A DNA stretch of 64,000 bases, from contig CAWHQZ010000023.1 of assembly GCA_963831645.1 (NCBI GenBank), positions 1-64,000 on the forward strand. Reading direction: 5' to 3'. The notes below the pieces were generated by a model. That model worked only from the letters and a program-made list of their open reading frames with translations. It did not search any database and was not told where the DNA came from. Source of the stretch: CAWHQZ01 sp963831645. GTDB taxonomy: Bacteria > Pseudomonadota > Alphaproteobacteria > Rhizobiales > Aestuariivirgaceae. Each line of letters begins with the position of its first letter. Within the stretch, counting starts at the first letter, position 1. The position numbers were made by a program, and so were the translations under genes. Shown piece after piece: positions 10,046 to 19,487 of this stretch.

Positions 10046-11533
10046 TCACCAGCCGAGCAAGGCTTGGATCGTGTCCCAGGCCCGCCGCAGGGGCGTCACG
10101 ACGACGTCCGCCCACCAGTCGGGCAGGCTCACGCGGGTGAAGTAGCGCCAGCCGGAGAGATGCGCGCGCAGCTTCTGCTCCCCGCGCTCCTCGCCCGCCC
10201 GCTTCGCTGCGCGCCAGTAGGCGATCGCCGCGTCCTCGTCCTTCGCGACGCCGTCGCCGCTCCAGAGCATGATCCCGAGGTCGACCATCGCCTCGCCGAA
10301 GCCCCGGTCGGCGGCGATCCGGAACCACTTCGCCGCCTCCGGCCGGTCCTGCGGCACGTGAAAGCCGAAGTAGTAGTGCCCGCCGGTGCAGGCGTAGCCC
10401 TCGGCGAGGTCCGCTTTCAGCGCCGCCTGGCAGACGCGCCAGCTCTTCTCGGGGTCGGGCTTCAGCCCGCGATGGCCGCGGGCGTAGATGAGGAGCGCCT
10501 CCCGCAGCGCCCACTTGTCCCCCAGCGCGGCCGCGCGCTCGAGATCCGGCGCCGCCTCGCCGGCGCGACCGAGCTCGGCGAGGAGCCAGCCGCGCAGCGC
10601 GAGCGACTCCCCGCGCTTCGGCATGATCGCGAGCGACGCGTCGACGTTCGCGAGCGCCTTGTCGAACTGCTTCAGCATGCCCTGCGAATAGGCGAGCCGG
10701 TAGAGCGTCCGGTAGCGCTGCGGGTCGAGGTCGACCGCCCGCTGGAAGAGCACCGCCGCCTCCCCGTACCGCTTCGCCTGGAAGTGCGGCTCCGCCCGCT
10801 CCACGAGGAGATTCGCCTCGAGAACGGGACGGGCGGGGCTCGACGGGTAGTCCTCCTTGAATCGCACGACGAACGCCTCCGCGTCGCCGGGGCGCCCGCC
10901 CCAGCGCGGCTCGAGGCCCTCCAGGTAGGCGTCCGGCGCGGCGACCGCGCGCGGGTCGGCCTTCATCGCCTCGGCGAAGAGCGCGGCGGTGTCCTCGCGC
11001 CGGCCGCGCGCCTTCGCCATGTCGAGGAGGAGCGCATAGCAGACGTCGCAGCGTTCGACCTTCGCCCGCGCCGCCTCCGCGTCGGCGACCGCGCGGTCGA
11101 AGTTCGCCTCCATGCGCGCGAACTGGTCGGCCGAGGTCTCGCGCGCAAGGCGGTTGCCGCGCGCCTTCCAGCCTTGCGCATTGAAGAAGAGCGCGCGCAT
11201 CAGAAGCGGGATCCCGTCGTCTTTCCCCGCGGCGGCCACCCAGGCGTCGAACTGCGGCGCCGTCTCCGCCGGCAGGTCGCCAAGCGCGTGCGTCAGCCGG
11301 CGGAAGGCGCGGAAGTCGAGCTCGCCCGCACGCCGGCGCGCGTCGGCCGCCGCGACCGCCGCGGTCAGCGCGGCGAACTCGCGGCGCTCGAGGAGCTGCG
11401 GCCAGGTCGCGGACGCCTGCGCGGCGACGCCGCCGCCGGCGGCGAGAAAAAATGCCGCCACGCCGCAGCGGAGGAAGCGAAGGAGGAGCGAGCGACCGGG
11501 GATTCCCACGAGGCGTGCGTACGACGGCGGCAT
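10046..11533 (-). CDS. Exported Sel1/TPR-repeat protein
   Basis: A 495-residue protein with an N-terminal hydrophobic export signal (LRCGVAAFFLAAGGGVAAQA). The middle and C-terminal parts hold TPR-like helices (YRTLYRLAYSQGMLKQFDKA) and Sel1-like repeats (DRPEAAKWFRIAADRGFGEA, followed by a second with MLWSGDGVAKDEDAA). The N-terminal region resembles DUF4034-type proteins, but I cannot confirm the family. Such repeats serve as protein-binding scaffolds; the partner is unknown. It stands alone between the nap operon and the methyl-transfer cluster. Confidence 0.75.
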   Translation of the reverse strand: MPPSYARLVGIPGRSLLLRFLRCGVAAFFLAAGGGVAAQASATWPQLLERREFAALTAAVAAADARRRAGELDFRAFRRLTHALGDLPAETAPQFDAWVAAAGKDDGIPLLMRALFFNAQGWKARGNRLARETSADQFARMEANFDRAVADAEAARAKVERCDVCYALLLDMAKARGRREDTAALFAEAMKADPRAVAAPDAYLEGLEPRWGGRPGDAEAFVVRFKEDYPSSPARPVLEANLLVERAEPHFQAKRYGEAAVLFQRAVDLDPQRYRTLYRLAYSQGMLKQFDKALANVDASLAIMPKRGESLALRGWLLAELGRAGEAAPDLERAAALGDKWALREALLIYARGHRGLKPDPEKSWRVCQAALKADLAEGYACTGGHYYFGFHVPQDRPEAAKWFRIAADRGFGEAMVDLGIMLWSGDGVAKDEDAAIAYWRAAKRAGEERGEQKLRAHLSGWRYFTRVSLPDWWADVVVTPLRRAWDTIQALLGW

Positions 11534-11555
11534 GACGCACGCATTACGCCATCAC

Positions 11556-11572
11556 CTGCCCGAATCGGGCAG
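11556..11572. promoter_or_regulatory. Palindrome upstream of the Sel1/TPR gene
   Basis: CTGCCCGA-A-TCGGGCAG is a perfect 8-bp inverted repeat around one central base, 23 bases upstream of the start at 11533. It could be an operator; no protein can be named. Confidence 0.35.
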
Positions 11573-11688
11573 TGAACTAGTGGGCCTGGCGAAAAAAAGC
11601 GGCGGGACGCCAGCCGCCCTTGCGGACTTCGGCCATCCCGCCGAACACCAGGAGTGCTTCCATGGTGCCCGGCCGGGCGGCCGGCGTT

Positions 11689-11718
11689 CTGATCTGGATC
11701 AACCCGGATTCAGATCAG
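11689..11718 (-). terminator. Hairpin after the core MetE gene
   Basis: A 12-bp stem (one G-T pair) with a 6-base loop starts 5 bases beyond the TGA of the minus-strand MetE-like gene. No clear U-run follows on that strand, so termination is likely but not certain. Confidence 0.45.
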
Positions 11719-11723
11719 GCTTT

Positions 11724-12842
11724 TCAGGCCGTCCCCCAGACCTCCCGGGCGGTCTCGACGATCAGCCGCAGCTTCGCCGCCTGCGACTCACGCATGATCT
11801 CGTTGCCGTGCACCGTGCTCGAGAAGCCGCACTGCGGCGAGAGGGCGAGCTGCTCGAGCGGCACGTGGCGGGAGGCCTCGTCGATGCGGCGCTTGAGGTC
11901 GTCCTTCGACTCGAGCTCGCCGACCTTGGTCGTCACCAGCCCGAGCACGACCGTCTTGCCCTTGGGGACGAAGCGGAGCGGCGCAAAGTCGCCCGAGCGG
12001 GCGTCGTCGTACTCGAGGAAGTAGCCGTCGACCTGGAGGTCGCGGAAGAGCGCCTCGGCCACCGGCTCGTAGCCGCCTTCGGCCACCCAGGCGCTCTTGA
12101 AGTTACCGCGGCAGAGGTGGACGCACACCGCCATGTCCTTGGGCCGCCCGGCGATCGCGGCGTTGATCAGCTTCGCGTAGCGGCGCGGCAGCTCGTCCGG
12201 ATCGTCGCCGCGGGACTTGGCGCCCTCGCGCAGCTTCGGGTCGCACAGGTACGCGAGGTTGGTGTCGTCGAGCTGGACGTACCGGCAGCCGGCGTCGCCG
12301 AGCTGCTTCAACTCGTCGCGGTACGCCGCGGCGACGTCGTCGTAGAAGGCTTCGAGGTCGGGGTAGGCGTCCTTGCTGATCGCGGCCCGCCCGCCGCGGA
12401 AGTGCAGCATCGTCGGCGACGGGATGGTCACCTTCGGCACGCGCTTCGTGACCGATTTCAGGAACTCGAAGTCGGCGAGCTGGATCGGCCGCGCGTGGCG
12501 GACCTTGCCGGTCACGTGCATCACCGGCGGCGCGAAGCTCACGTCGCCCGCCTTGCCGTGGAACTTCGCGGTGATGCCGCCGCGCGTCTCGACGCCGTCG
12601 AGCTGCTCGAGAAAGTCGATGTGGAAGTAGGTGCGCCGGAACTCGCCGTCGGTGATCCCCTGCAGGCCGAGGTCCTCCTGGAACTTCACGATGTCGCGGA
12701 TCGCCGCGTCCTCGGCCTTGCGGAGCTCGGCGCGCGGGATCGCGCCGGCCTGCGCCTGCTCGCGCGCGTCGAGCAGCGCCTTGGGACGGAGGAAGCTGCC
12801 GACGTGGTCGGCGCGATACGGCGGCGTCGTGCGTTGGGTCAT
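11724..12842 (-). CDS. Core MetE-type methionine synthase (YxjG-like)
   Basis: Cobalamin-independent methyltransferase related to the C-terminal half of MetE: 372 residues against about 750 for full MetE. It starts PYRADHVGSFLRP, typical of the YxjG group, and keeps likely zinc ligands in CVHLCRGNFK and SPQCGFSS. Full MetE binds polyglutamyl methyl-folate with its N-terminal half, which is missing, so the methyl donor may differ. The MTHFR-like gene just upstream supports a folate or one-carbon role. AAGGAGA precedes the ATG. Acceptor homocysteine is likely but unproven. Confidence 0.82.
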   Translation of the reverse strand: MTQRTTPPYRADHVGSFLRPKALLDAREQAQAGAIPRAELRKAEDAAIRDIVKFQEDLGLQGITDGEFRRTYFHIDFLEQLDGVETRGGITAKFHGKAGDVSFAPPVMHVTGKVRHARPIQLADFEFLKSVTKRVPKVTIPSPTMLHFRGGRAAISKDAYPDLEAFYDDVAAAYRDELKQLGDAGCRYVQLDDTNLAYLCDPKLREGAKSRGDDPDELPRRYAKLINAAIAGRPKDMAVCVHLCRGNFKSAWVAEGGYEPVAEALFRDLQVDGYFLEYDDARSGDFAPLRFVPKGKTVVLGLVTTKVGELESKDDLKRRIDEASRHVPLEQLALSPQCGFSSTVHGNEIMRESQAAKLRLIVETAREVWGTA

Positions 12843-12950
12843 GATCGGTCTCCTTGTTTTCGCGGGGGCATTCGCGGGCCGGCGCGGGGGCGCGGTCGGG
12901 AATGGTACGCGCGATCGCCAGCCGAGGCGAGGCGACGCGACCTGCCCGGG

Positions 12951-13880
12951 TCAGTCTTCGACCGTGAAGCCGGCGTCGTCCAGGCGGAACCGCCCCGCCG
13001 CGACGCTCTGCAGCCAGCGCGCGGTCTGGGCGAACCCGCCGAACGGGAAAAAGTGCAGGCCGGCGACGCTCGCCCCCGCCGGGGCGGCGGCAATTCGCCC
13101 GACCACCCGCTCCGGCCCCTGCTGCGTGAGGAGGCGCGGGAGCGAGATCGGCTCGGCGCCGAGCGCGCGGATCGAGCTGCCGATGCCGCACCGCCGGGCG
13201 TAGTTGAGGAGCGTGCGGATGTTCGCGATCCCGGCCACGCCCACGCGCAGCGGGACGGTGACCCCGCGGGCGCGGAGGCGCTCGATCCAGCCGACGATCG
13301 CGCCCGGGTCGAAGCAGAACTGCGACACGATGAACACGTCGAGCCCGCTCCGCGCGGCGTAGGCGAGCTTCCGGTCGCGCGCGGCCTCGATCGCGCTCTC
13401 GGCGACCCGGGGATGGCCTTCCGGGTAGCCGGCGATCCCGATGCTGCGGATCCCGTGCGCCTCGAGGAGCCCGGTCTCGAGGAGCGCGAAGCTCGAGTCG
13501 AACGGTCCGACCGGCACGCGGCTGTCGCCGGCGACCAGCAGCGCGCGCGTCACCTGGGCCTCGTCGCGCAGCAGCGCGAGGAACTCGCGCGCGGCCTCCG
13601 CGTTGGCGAGCCGCCGCGCCGCGATGTGCGGCACCGGGTTCAGGCCCGCCTGGCGCAGGCGCTTCGCGACGCTCACGAGATGGTGATACGGCGTCCCCGG
13701 CAGCCACGCCGCGAAGACGTCGGCGCCGGGCGGAAGCCGCGCGGCGTAGCCGTCGATGTCGGCGAGGTTGCGGGTCGAGGTCTCGATCGAGGCCGCGCGC
13801 GCGAGCCGCACGATCGACTCCCGCAACGCCGCGTCCTCCGCGGACGAAAGCGGCACGAGCGCTTCGCTGATCGGGGTCAT
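12951..13880 (-). CDS. Methylenetetrahydrofolate reductase-like protein
   Basis: A 309-residue flavoprotein of the MTHFR (MetF) fold. MetF-like stretches include IGIAGYPEGHPRV and FIVSQFCFDPGAIVGWIERL. The N-terminal region is divergent: the usual EFFPP motif is absent, and the catalytic Glu may be the one in ASIETSTRN. It could make 5-methyl-THF for the adjacent core MetE, or run in reverse to oxidise methyl groups from demethylation. It follows the methyltransferase gene by 13 bases and precedes the MetE-like gene by 108. Confidence 0.78.
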   Translation of the reverse strand: MTPISEALVPLSSAEDAALRESIVRLARAASIETSTRNLADIDGYAARLPPGADVFAAWLPGTPYHHLVSVAKRLRQAGLNPVPHIAARRLANAEAAREFLALLRDEAQVTRALLVAGDSRVPVGPFDSSFALLETGLLEAHGIRSIGIAGYPEGHPRVAESAIEAARDRKLAYAARSGLDVFIVSQFCFDPGAIVGWIERLRARGVTVPLRVGVAGIANIRTLLNYARRCGIGSSIRALGAEPISLPRLLTQQGPERVVGRIAAAPAGASVAGLHFFPFGGFAQTARWLQSVAAGRFRLDDAGFTVED

Positions 13881-13893
13881 CGCACGTCCCGTG

Positions 13894-15285
13894 TCAATCG
13901 CGCCGCCGCGAGATCACGTACGACTCGTCCCAGAACCACAGGCCGCCGTGCTTCTGCAGCACCTCGCCGGTGACGTCGAGGTAGCGCGTGCTGCGGATCA
14001 CCTCCTCGAGCCGCGCGTCCTCGACCTGGCCGACGTAGATCGCGGCGTTCCAGGCGGCGAAGAGCGTCGAGGTGCCGATCGAGTCGGAGATCTCGGTCGG
14101 CAGCGTGTGCATGTGGTAGCGGAAGAGCGATCGCGCGTCCGCGTAGGCGTTGAAGTTGAGGTTGCGCGCCGCCGGCCCGACCGCGTCCTTCACCGCCTTC
14201 AGCATCTGGTGGCGGTCGTGCTGGAACGGGTCCTCGCCCGGCCACATGCCCTGCAGGATCTCGAGGCCCGGGTCGTTGCCGTGGGAGTGGATGCCGAGGA
14301 GTCGCCCGCCGGGGCCGAGGCTCTTCGCGAGCGGCGTGATCACCTTCGCGGCCTTGAAGTCGAGCGGCGCGCGCGCGCGGTACGGCTGCGAGGCGATGAC
14401 GAGGTCGTAGTCGGCCGCCGCCCCGCCCCGGCGCGGGATGATCGGGTCGAGCAGGAAGCGGTGGTCCTCGCGGTAGATCACCAGCACCGCCGGGCGCTCG
14501 TACACCGGGTTCCCGCTCGTCGGGCTGACGTGCGCGCGCCAGTGCTCGGCGAGGAAGGGCCCGAGCGCGGTGATCTGCTCCTCGAACTCGTGGCCGGTGG
14601 TGCCGGTGAGCGCGACCTCGTGCCAGACGAGGCTGGTCGCCGCGGTCACCGACCCGGGGACGAGCCAGGGGGCCTCGCGGTAGTAGAGGTTGGTCATGAC
14701 CAGCACCGAGGCCGGGTGCTCGTAGAACCGGTCGGGCATCTTCTCGAGAGCGAGCCGGACGTCCTCGAGGCTGATCTCCTTGCCCACGATGTAGAACGGC
14801 ATCGTGGGGAAGCGGCTGTGCATCGCCCGCATCGTGCGGGTGAGCACGGTGCCGTCGCCGACGCCGGCGTCGAAGAGGCGCACGGCCGGCGGCCGCGGAT
14901 GGAGGTTCGCGAGCTCCATGGCGACCCGCTGCGCGATCACCGCCTTCTCGGAGCAGGTGCTCACGAACAGGAGGTACTTCTGGCGGTTGTCGAAGAACCG
15001 GAAGTTGCGGGCCTGCGAGGGCGGGGCCGCCGGCGGCTTCGCCGCGGGACGCCCCGCGGCGGCGGGCGGGATGAGGAACGGGCGCTCGCCGGGATGCCCC
15101 GACGCCGGCGCGTTGGCGATGTACGAGCGGACGCGCTCGAAGGTGGTGGTGGTGATCCGGCCGCCGTCGCGGAGCCGGTTGACGAACTTGCCGTCGTTCA
15201 CCGCGAGACGTCCGAACGTGGACTCGGCGACCCCGACGCGCCGGCAGTAGTCGGTGATCTCGCGCAGCAGCGATTCCGCTTCCAC
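13894..15285 (-). CDS. SAM-dependent methyltransferase with N-terminal HTH
   Basis: A protein of about 463 residues. The first ~45 residues look like a helix-turn-helix (GVAESTFGRLAVNDGKFVNR), followed by a Pro/Ala linker and a Rossmann methyltransferase domain with motif I as FDAGVGDGTVL. I chose the GTG at 15285 because AAGGAGGAGG lies just upstream; the frame is open to an ATG at 15372 with no such site, and that stretch would overlap a hairpin. It heads the operon with the MTHFR-like and core MetE genes. The substrate is unknown. The HTH suggests DNA binding, perhaps self-regulation. Confidence 0.7.
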   Translation of the reverse strand: MEAESLLREITDYCRRVGVAESTFGRLAVNDGKFVNRLRDGGRITTTTFERVRSYIANAPASGHPGERPFLIPPAAAGRPAAKPPAAPPSQARNFRFFDNRQKYLLFVSTCSEKAVIAQRVAMELANLHPRPPAVRLFDAGVGDGTVLTRTMRAMHSRFPTMPFYIVGKEISLEDVRLALEKMPDRFYEHPASVLVMTNLYYREAPWLVPGSVTAATSLVWHEVALTGTTGHEFEEQITALGPFLAEHWRAHVSPTSGNPVYERPAVLVIYREDHRFLLDPIIPRRGGAAADYDLVIASQPYRARAPLDFKAAKVITPLAKSLGPGGRLLGIHSHGNDPGLEILQGMWPGEDPFQHDRHQMLKAVKDAVGPAARNLNFNAYADARSLFRYHMHTLPTEISDSIGTSTLFAAWNAAIYVGQVEDARLEEVIRSTRYLDVTGEVLQKHGGLWFWDESYVISRRRD

Positions 15286-15590
15286 CCCTCCTCCTCCTTC
15301 TCGAGACGCACGCGGATTTTCCGGCGAGTCTCGGCCTCGCCCGGGTTCGCTGTCAACCAATTTGCGTCCCACTCGAAGGAGTGGGATCTGTGATGGGTAT
15401 CAAGTTAATAGTTATTTTATTTCAATATCTTACGATTATATAGGAGCTGGCTATTGACTGGAATTAGGGCTGACCTATAGCGCAATCCCACTTGTATCCC
15501 ATTTTCATCTGCCCATGGAGCACGATAACGACCGGCCGCGCGCCGGCCGACCAGCCGGCTGCCGCGCCTGCGCACTGCGTGCGATGGGGG
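15286..15590. other. AT-rich intergenic control region
   Basis: This gap is strikingly AT-rich at 15395-15500. It contains a perfect 8-bp hairpin at 15367-15386 (TCCCACTC, GAAG, GAGTGGGA), related TCCCACTT and TCCCAT words near 15485-15500, and a promoter-like pair on the plus strand. No convincing protein is encoded here. Confidence 0.6.
15454..15481 (+). promoter_or_regulatory. Sigma-70-like promoter facing a region with no sense gene
   Basis: TTGACT, a 16-base spacer and TATAGC form a good promoter on the plus strand. The first thing downstream is the antisense strand of the small membrane protein gene (15591-15765), so any transcript would be a non-coding or antisense RNA. Confidence 0.45.
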
Positions 15591-15765
15591 TTACGGATGG
15601 TGGAGATCGAGCTCGCCGCTCAGGTCCAGATGCGGGAGCGCGGCGTCCTCGGGGGCGTCGCGGTGGAAGCCGCCGCCGCCGAGCACGAGATAGGCGCCGT
15701 ACGCGACGAACCCGAGCAGCGCCGCATCGAGCGCCCAGACGAGCACGATTCAGAATCGCGTCCAT
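15591..15765 (-). CDS. Small single-pass membrane protein (probable one-base indel)
   Basis: One frame encodes 51 residues from a GTG at 15746: a hydrophobic helix (WALDAALLGFVAYGAYLVLG) followed by an acidic, His-containing tail that ends DLHHP before TAA. No ribosome binding site precedes that GTG. An ATG at 15765 has GGGGGAG in front and reads MDAIL before a one-base shift near 15745 would join it to the same helix, giving ~57 residues. The protein-like composition supports a real gene. Function unknown; it lies just downstream of the large regulator's 3' end. Confidence 0.5.
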
Positions 15766-15875
15766 GACGGGTCTCCCCCGGACTCGCGCCTGAGGATGAA
15801 GGTCGACAGGCTACGCGCGGTCCGCATACCGGACGCTTACCAACCGGTCGCGCGGACGTCATGATGTCGTCATAG

Positions 15876-15893
15876 CCGGTCTGCGAAGACCGG
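15876..15893 (-). terminator. Hairpin after the large regulator gene
   Basis: CCGGTCT-GCGA-AGACCGG forms a perfect 7-bp stem, 14 bases past the stop of the minus-strand regulator. It probably ends that transcript, though no U-run follows. Confidence 0.45.
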
Positions 15894-15907
15894 GCGCGCC
15901 GGCCGCC

Positions 15908-18900
15908 CTACCCGCCGCGAACGAGCCGGTGGAGCGCCTCGGTCTCGGAGGACGGTTGCGCGCCGAGGGTCGCGGCGAGCATCTCGCGGCAGCTGCGGTA
16001 CACCTCGAGCGCCTCCGCCCGGCGGCCCCGGGCGTGGAGCACCCGCATGATCCGCTGGTAGATGCGCTCGGCGGGCGGATCCAGATCCACCGCGCGCTGG
16101 TAACAGGCGAGCGCGGCGTCGGCGCGCTCGTTCCGCTCGAGGAACTCGCCCGCGCGCTCGACGAGCGCCAGGTAGCGGGTGCGCAGGCGCTCGCGCACCG
16201 GATGCACCCAGCCGTCGTCGTCCGAGGCGAGCAGCGCGCCGCGGTAGAGCCGCAACGCGCGGTCGAGGAGCTCGGGGACCGGCATTCCCGGCGCGCGCGC
16301 GGTGCCGCGCAGCGCCTCCTCGGCGCGGCCGGCGAGGCGCTCGAAGGCGAGCGCGTCGACCCACATCACACCCGGGTTGAGCGCGAGCTTCCCGGCCTCG
16401 AGCACGATCGCGTCGTCGCGGCCGAGCAGGCGGCGGAGCCGGTGCAGCGTGACGTCGAACGACCGCTTCGCCGCGTCGCCCTCGGCCTCCGGCCACAGCG
16501 CCTGCATCACCGCCGCCGCGCCGACGTCCCGCCCGCCGAACGCGATCAGGCACTTCAGGAGCTCGACCGGCTTGCGCTGGGTCTTGGCCGAGCCCTCGAG
16601 CGCGTCCCCGTCGATCGCGAGCTCGAACGCCCCGAGCGCCCGCACGCGGATCCGCCACGGCCAGCGCTCCTCGTCGGCCGACGGCGGCGCGAGCCGCCAG
16701 CGCTCGACGAGGTCGGTCGCGAACTCGCGCTCGATCCCGCTCTCGAGCGCGCGCGCCACCAGCCGCGCGACCGTCGGGCGCAGCATGAAGGGCATGTGCG
16801 GGACGCAGCCGAGCTCGCGCGCGAGGCCGAGGCCGTCCCGCAGGCTCGCGCTCGCGCGCTCGGTCTCGCCGAGGCGGAAGAGGCTGGCGGCGTGCAGCAG
16901 CAGCGCCGCACATTCGGTCGACGGCAGCCGGGACGCGCGCGCATCGGCGATCGCGGTCTCGAGCAGGTCGCGCGCGCGGGCGACCTCGCCGCGCTCGAGC
17001 ATGACCTGCGCCAGGTTCGCCCGCCAGACCGGGCGGAAGATCGGGAACACCTCCTCGAACGCGATCGCGGCGCTCGCGGCCGCAGCCGCGGCGTCGAGGT
17101 CGCGCTCGAAGAGCGCGATGTAGGCCCCGGTCGTCTGCGCGTGGCAGGGATACGGCGGCAGCGAGTCGCCGAGCGAGAGCAATCGCTCGTGATAGGCGCG
17201 CGCGCGCGCGACGTCGCCGGTGCCGAGCGCCACCCTCGCCCCGAGGTGCCACGCGCCGGCGAGATCGCGGGCGGCACCGGTCTGCCCCGCAAGGTGCTCG
17301 GCACGATCGAGCGTCGCCTGCGCCGCCTCGAGATCGCTCATGTTCACGTGGTAGTACCCGCGGAAGAGCTGGAACCCGAGCTCGTCGCTCGGCGGCGCGT
17401 GGCCGCCGCCCGGGAGCGCGTGCGTCGCGGACACGAGCGCGCCCATGCGGCGCACGTCGCCGTGCGCGAAATGCACGCTCAGCGCGAACGCCGCCATCCG
17501 GAGCCGGAGCGGCGTTTGATCGAGCGTGCGCACGAGCGCCTCGGCGCGGGCCACCCACCGCGCGACGAGCGGATGGTGCGGGGGGAACTGCCGCACCTGG
17601 TGGAACTGCCAGATGACGCGCGCCTCCACGTTCGGGTCGGCGAACCCGGGGTGTCCCGCGGCGAGCCGCTCGGCGACCGCGATCCAGCGGGCCGCCTCGT
17701 CGGCGGCCACGCTCGTCCGCAACAGCCACGCGCAGGCCGTGAACGCTCCCTCGAGGTCGCCACCGGCCTCGAACCGCTCGAACGCCTGCTCGAGCGGCGT
17801 CCGCCAGCCGTCCTCCTTGCCCGGCCATCCGGCACCACGCGCGCCAGAACACGAGCCACGGATCGCGATCGCGCACGGCCGACGGCGCGAGCTCGATCAG
17901 CCCGCGCAGCGCCGGGTGGCGCCCGTGCTCCGAAAACCCCGCGGCATGCTCGTGCACGACGCCGGCGAGCGCGCTCCAGTCCTCGTTGGCGGCGAAGAGG
18001 CGTCCGGCGGCCTCCGCCTCGCCCCGCGCGAGCGCGAGCCGCGCCGACAGGTCCCGGATCGTGCGCAGCCCGGCGGCGTCGAACGCCGAGCGGGCGCGCA
18101 CCTGGAGGAACTCGCGGAAGAGCGGGTGGTACTCGTAGACGCTCTCGCCGTCCTCGCGGCGTTCGACGAAGAGGTGGGCGCGATGCAGCTCCTCGAGCAG
18201 CGCGCCCGCGCGCGGCTCGCCGGACGCGGCCTCGGCCATCGCGGCCGTCATGCTCGGCAGGAACGCGGTCCGGTACAGGAACGCGTGCATCGCGGGTGGC
18301 GCGTGGTGGAACACCTCGATCGCGAAGTAGTCGAAGATCGCCGCCGCCGGCGCGTCGCCAGGTCTGGGGAGCGGCAGCCCCTGTGCGAGCCCGCGCGCGA
18401 GCAGCACGACACCGGCCGCCCAGCCGCGTGCGAGCTCGTGGAGCGTATCGAGCCGCCCGTTCGGGTCCATGCCGCGTCGCCGTCGCGAGCGCGCCCGTTT
18501 CCGCCCGCGTCAGCCGCAGGTCCGGATAGTCGATCGACGTCAGGTCCGCACCCGCCAGCCAGCGCGCGAGCCGCGGCGGCGGCGCCTCGCGGCTCGCAAC
18601 GACGGCGAGAACGCCGGGCGGCGCCGAGGCGAACAGCGCGTCGGTGGCATCGTGCACCGGCGACTCCGCGGGGAGCTCCTGGTAGTTGTCCAGGACGACG
18701 ACGAGCGGCGGCTCGACCGCGGCGAAGAGGCGCTCGCAGAACCGGCGGGCAAAGACACCGACGTGCGCCCGCTGCCCCTCGCCGAACGGCGGGAGGTCGG
18801 CGGCGCCGAACGCGGCGCGGGCTGCCGCCGAAAGATGGAAGAAAAACGGCGCCGGATCGGCGTCGTCAGCGTCGAGCGCGAGCCACAGACAGGGGAGGCG

Positions 18901-19077
18901 CCGGGCCTCGATCCAGCTCGCGGCGAGCGAAGTCTTGCCGGCGCCGCCGGGGCCGGAGATCCAGACCGCCTTGCGCCGGCGCGCCGCGTCGAGCGCCGCG
19001 AAGAGGCGCTCGCGCCGCAGGAGCTCGCCGGCGGAGGGCCGGATGAGCTTCGCGATCGGCCGCGGGCTTTCCGTCAT
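15908..19077 (-). CDS. Large ATP-binding transcriptional activator, MalT/SARP type (two frameshifts)
   Basis: A regulator of about 1055 residues. The N terminus carries a STAND-type ATPase: Walker A GPGGAGKTSLAASW and Walker B LVVVLDNYQELP. The middle is a long TPR-like helical array. The C terminus has an OmpR-type winged helix (IRVRALGAFELAIDGDAL to RSFDVTLHRLRRLLGRD) followed by a BTAD domain (LYRGALLASDDDGWVHPVRE), as in SARP regulators. The DNA-binding module is thus winged helix plus BTAD, not the LuxR helix of classical MalT. Frame breaks near 18475 and 17823 are single shifts with both sides intact. Likely controls a nearby catabolic operon; the inducer is unknown. Confidence 0.82.
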
Positions 19078-19289
19078 GTTGTAGTTCGAATACCGCTCGA
19101 GCGACCGATTGCGGGCGCCGCTCGCCCCGCCGGACCCGTCTCGCGCTTGGACTCAGTCTCGATCGCGGCGCGGATCCGATGCGATTCATCGTAGACCTTC
19201 CGGATCTCGCCCGCCAGCGCGCGCACGCACTAGGACCGCACGCCTAGCCCGCGCGGACGATGCGGGCGCGTCGCGCGTGGTGCGGCGTC

Positions 19290-19487
19290 TCAGCGGGCGC
19301 CGGCGAACGGCTTGCGCGCGGCGGCGACGCAGTCGAGGAGGAGGCCCTGGCTACCCACCTGGTTCGCGAGCAGCAACACGAGCCGCGCGTTCAGCTCGGC
19401 CGACTGCGCCGCGGTGAGGCCCTCGTGCGCGGCGACGAGCGCGGCGTAGAAGCCGTCGGGGTCGGGGATGTTGGGGTCGGTCGTCAT
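19290..19487 (-). CDS. DUF2783 small protein
   Basis: A 65-residue protein (PNIPDPDGFYAALVAAHEGL, then LNARLVLLLANQVG) matching the DUF2783 pattern. Genes of this family commonly sit next to FAD-dependent aromatic monooxygenases, as here. The start overlaps the monooxygenase stop by four bases (ATGA), so the two are translationally coupled. Role unknown; an accessory or stabilising subunit is inference. Confidence 0.75.
   Translation of the reverse strand: MTTDPNIPDPDGFYAALVAAHEGLTAAQSAELNARLVLLLANQVGSQGLLLDCVAAARKPFAGAR

Noticed and set aside
12843..12950. SAM or cobalamin riboswitch before the core MetE gene
   Set aside because: The 108-base gap shows no box or stem pattern that I recognise from those classes.
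15492..15767. Plus-strand frames downstream of the orphan promoter
   Set aside because: They are antisense to the small membrane protein; the translations look like GC-bias artefacts, so I treat any transcript as non-coding.
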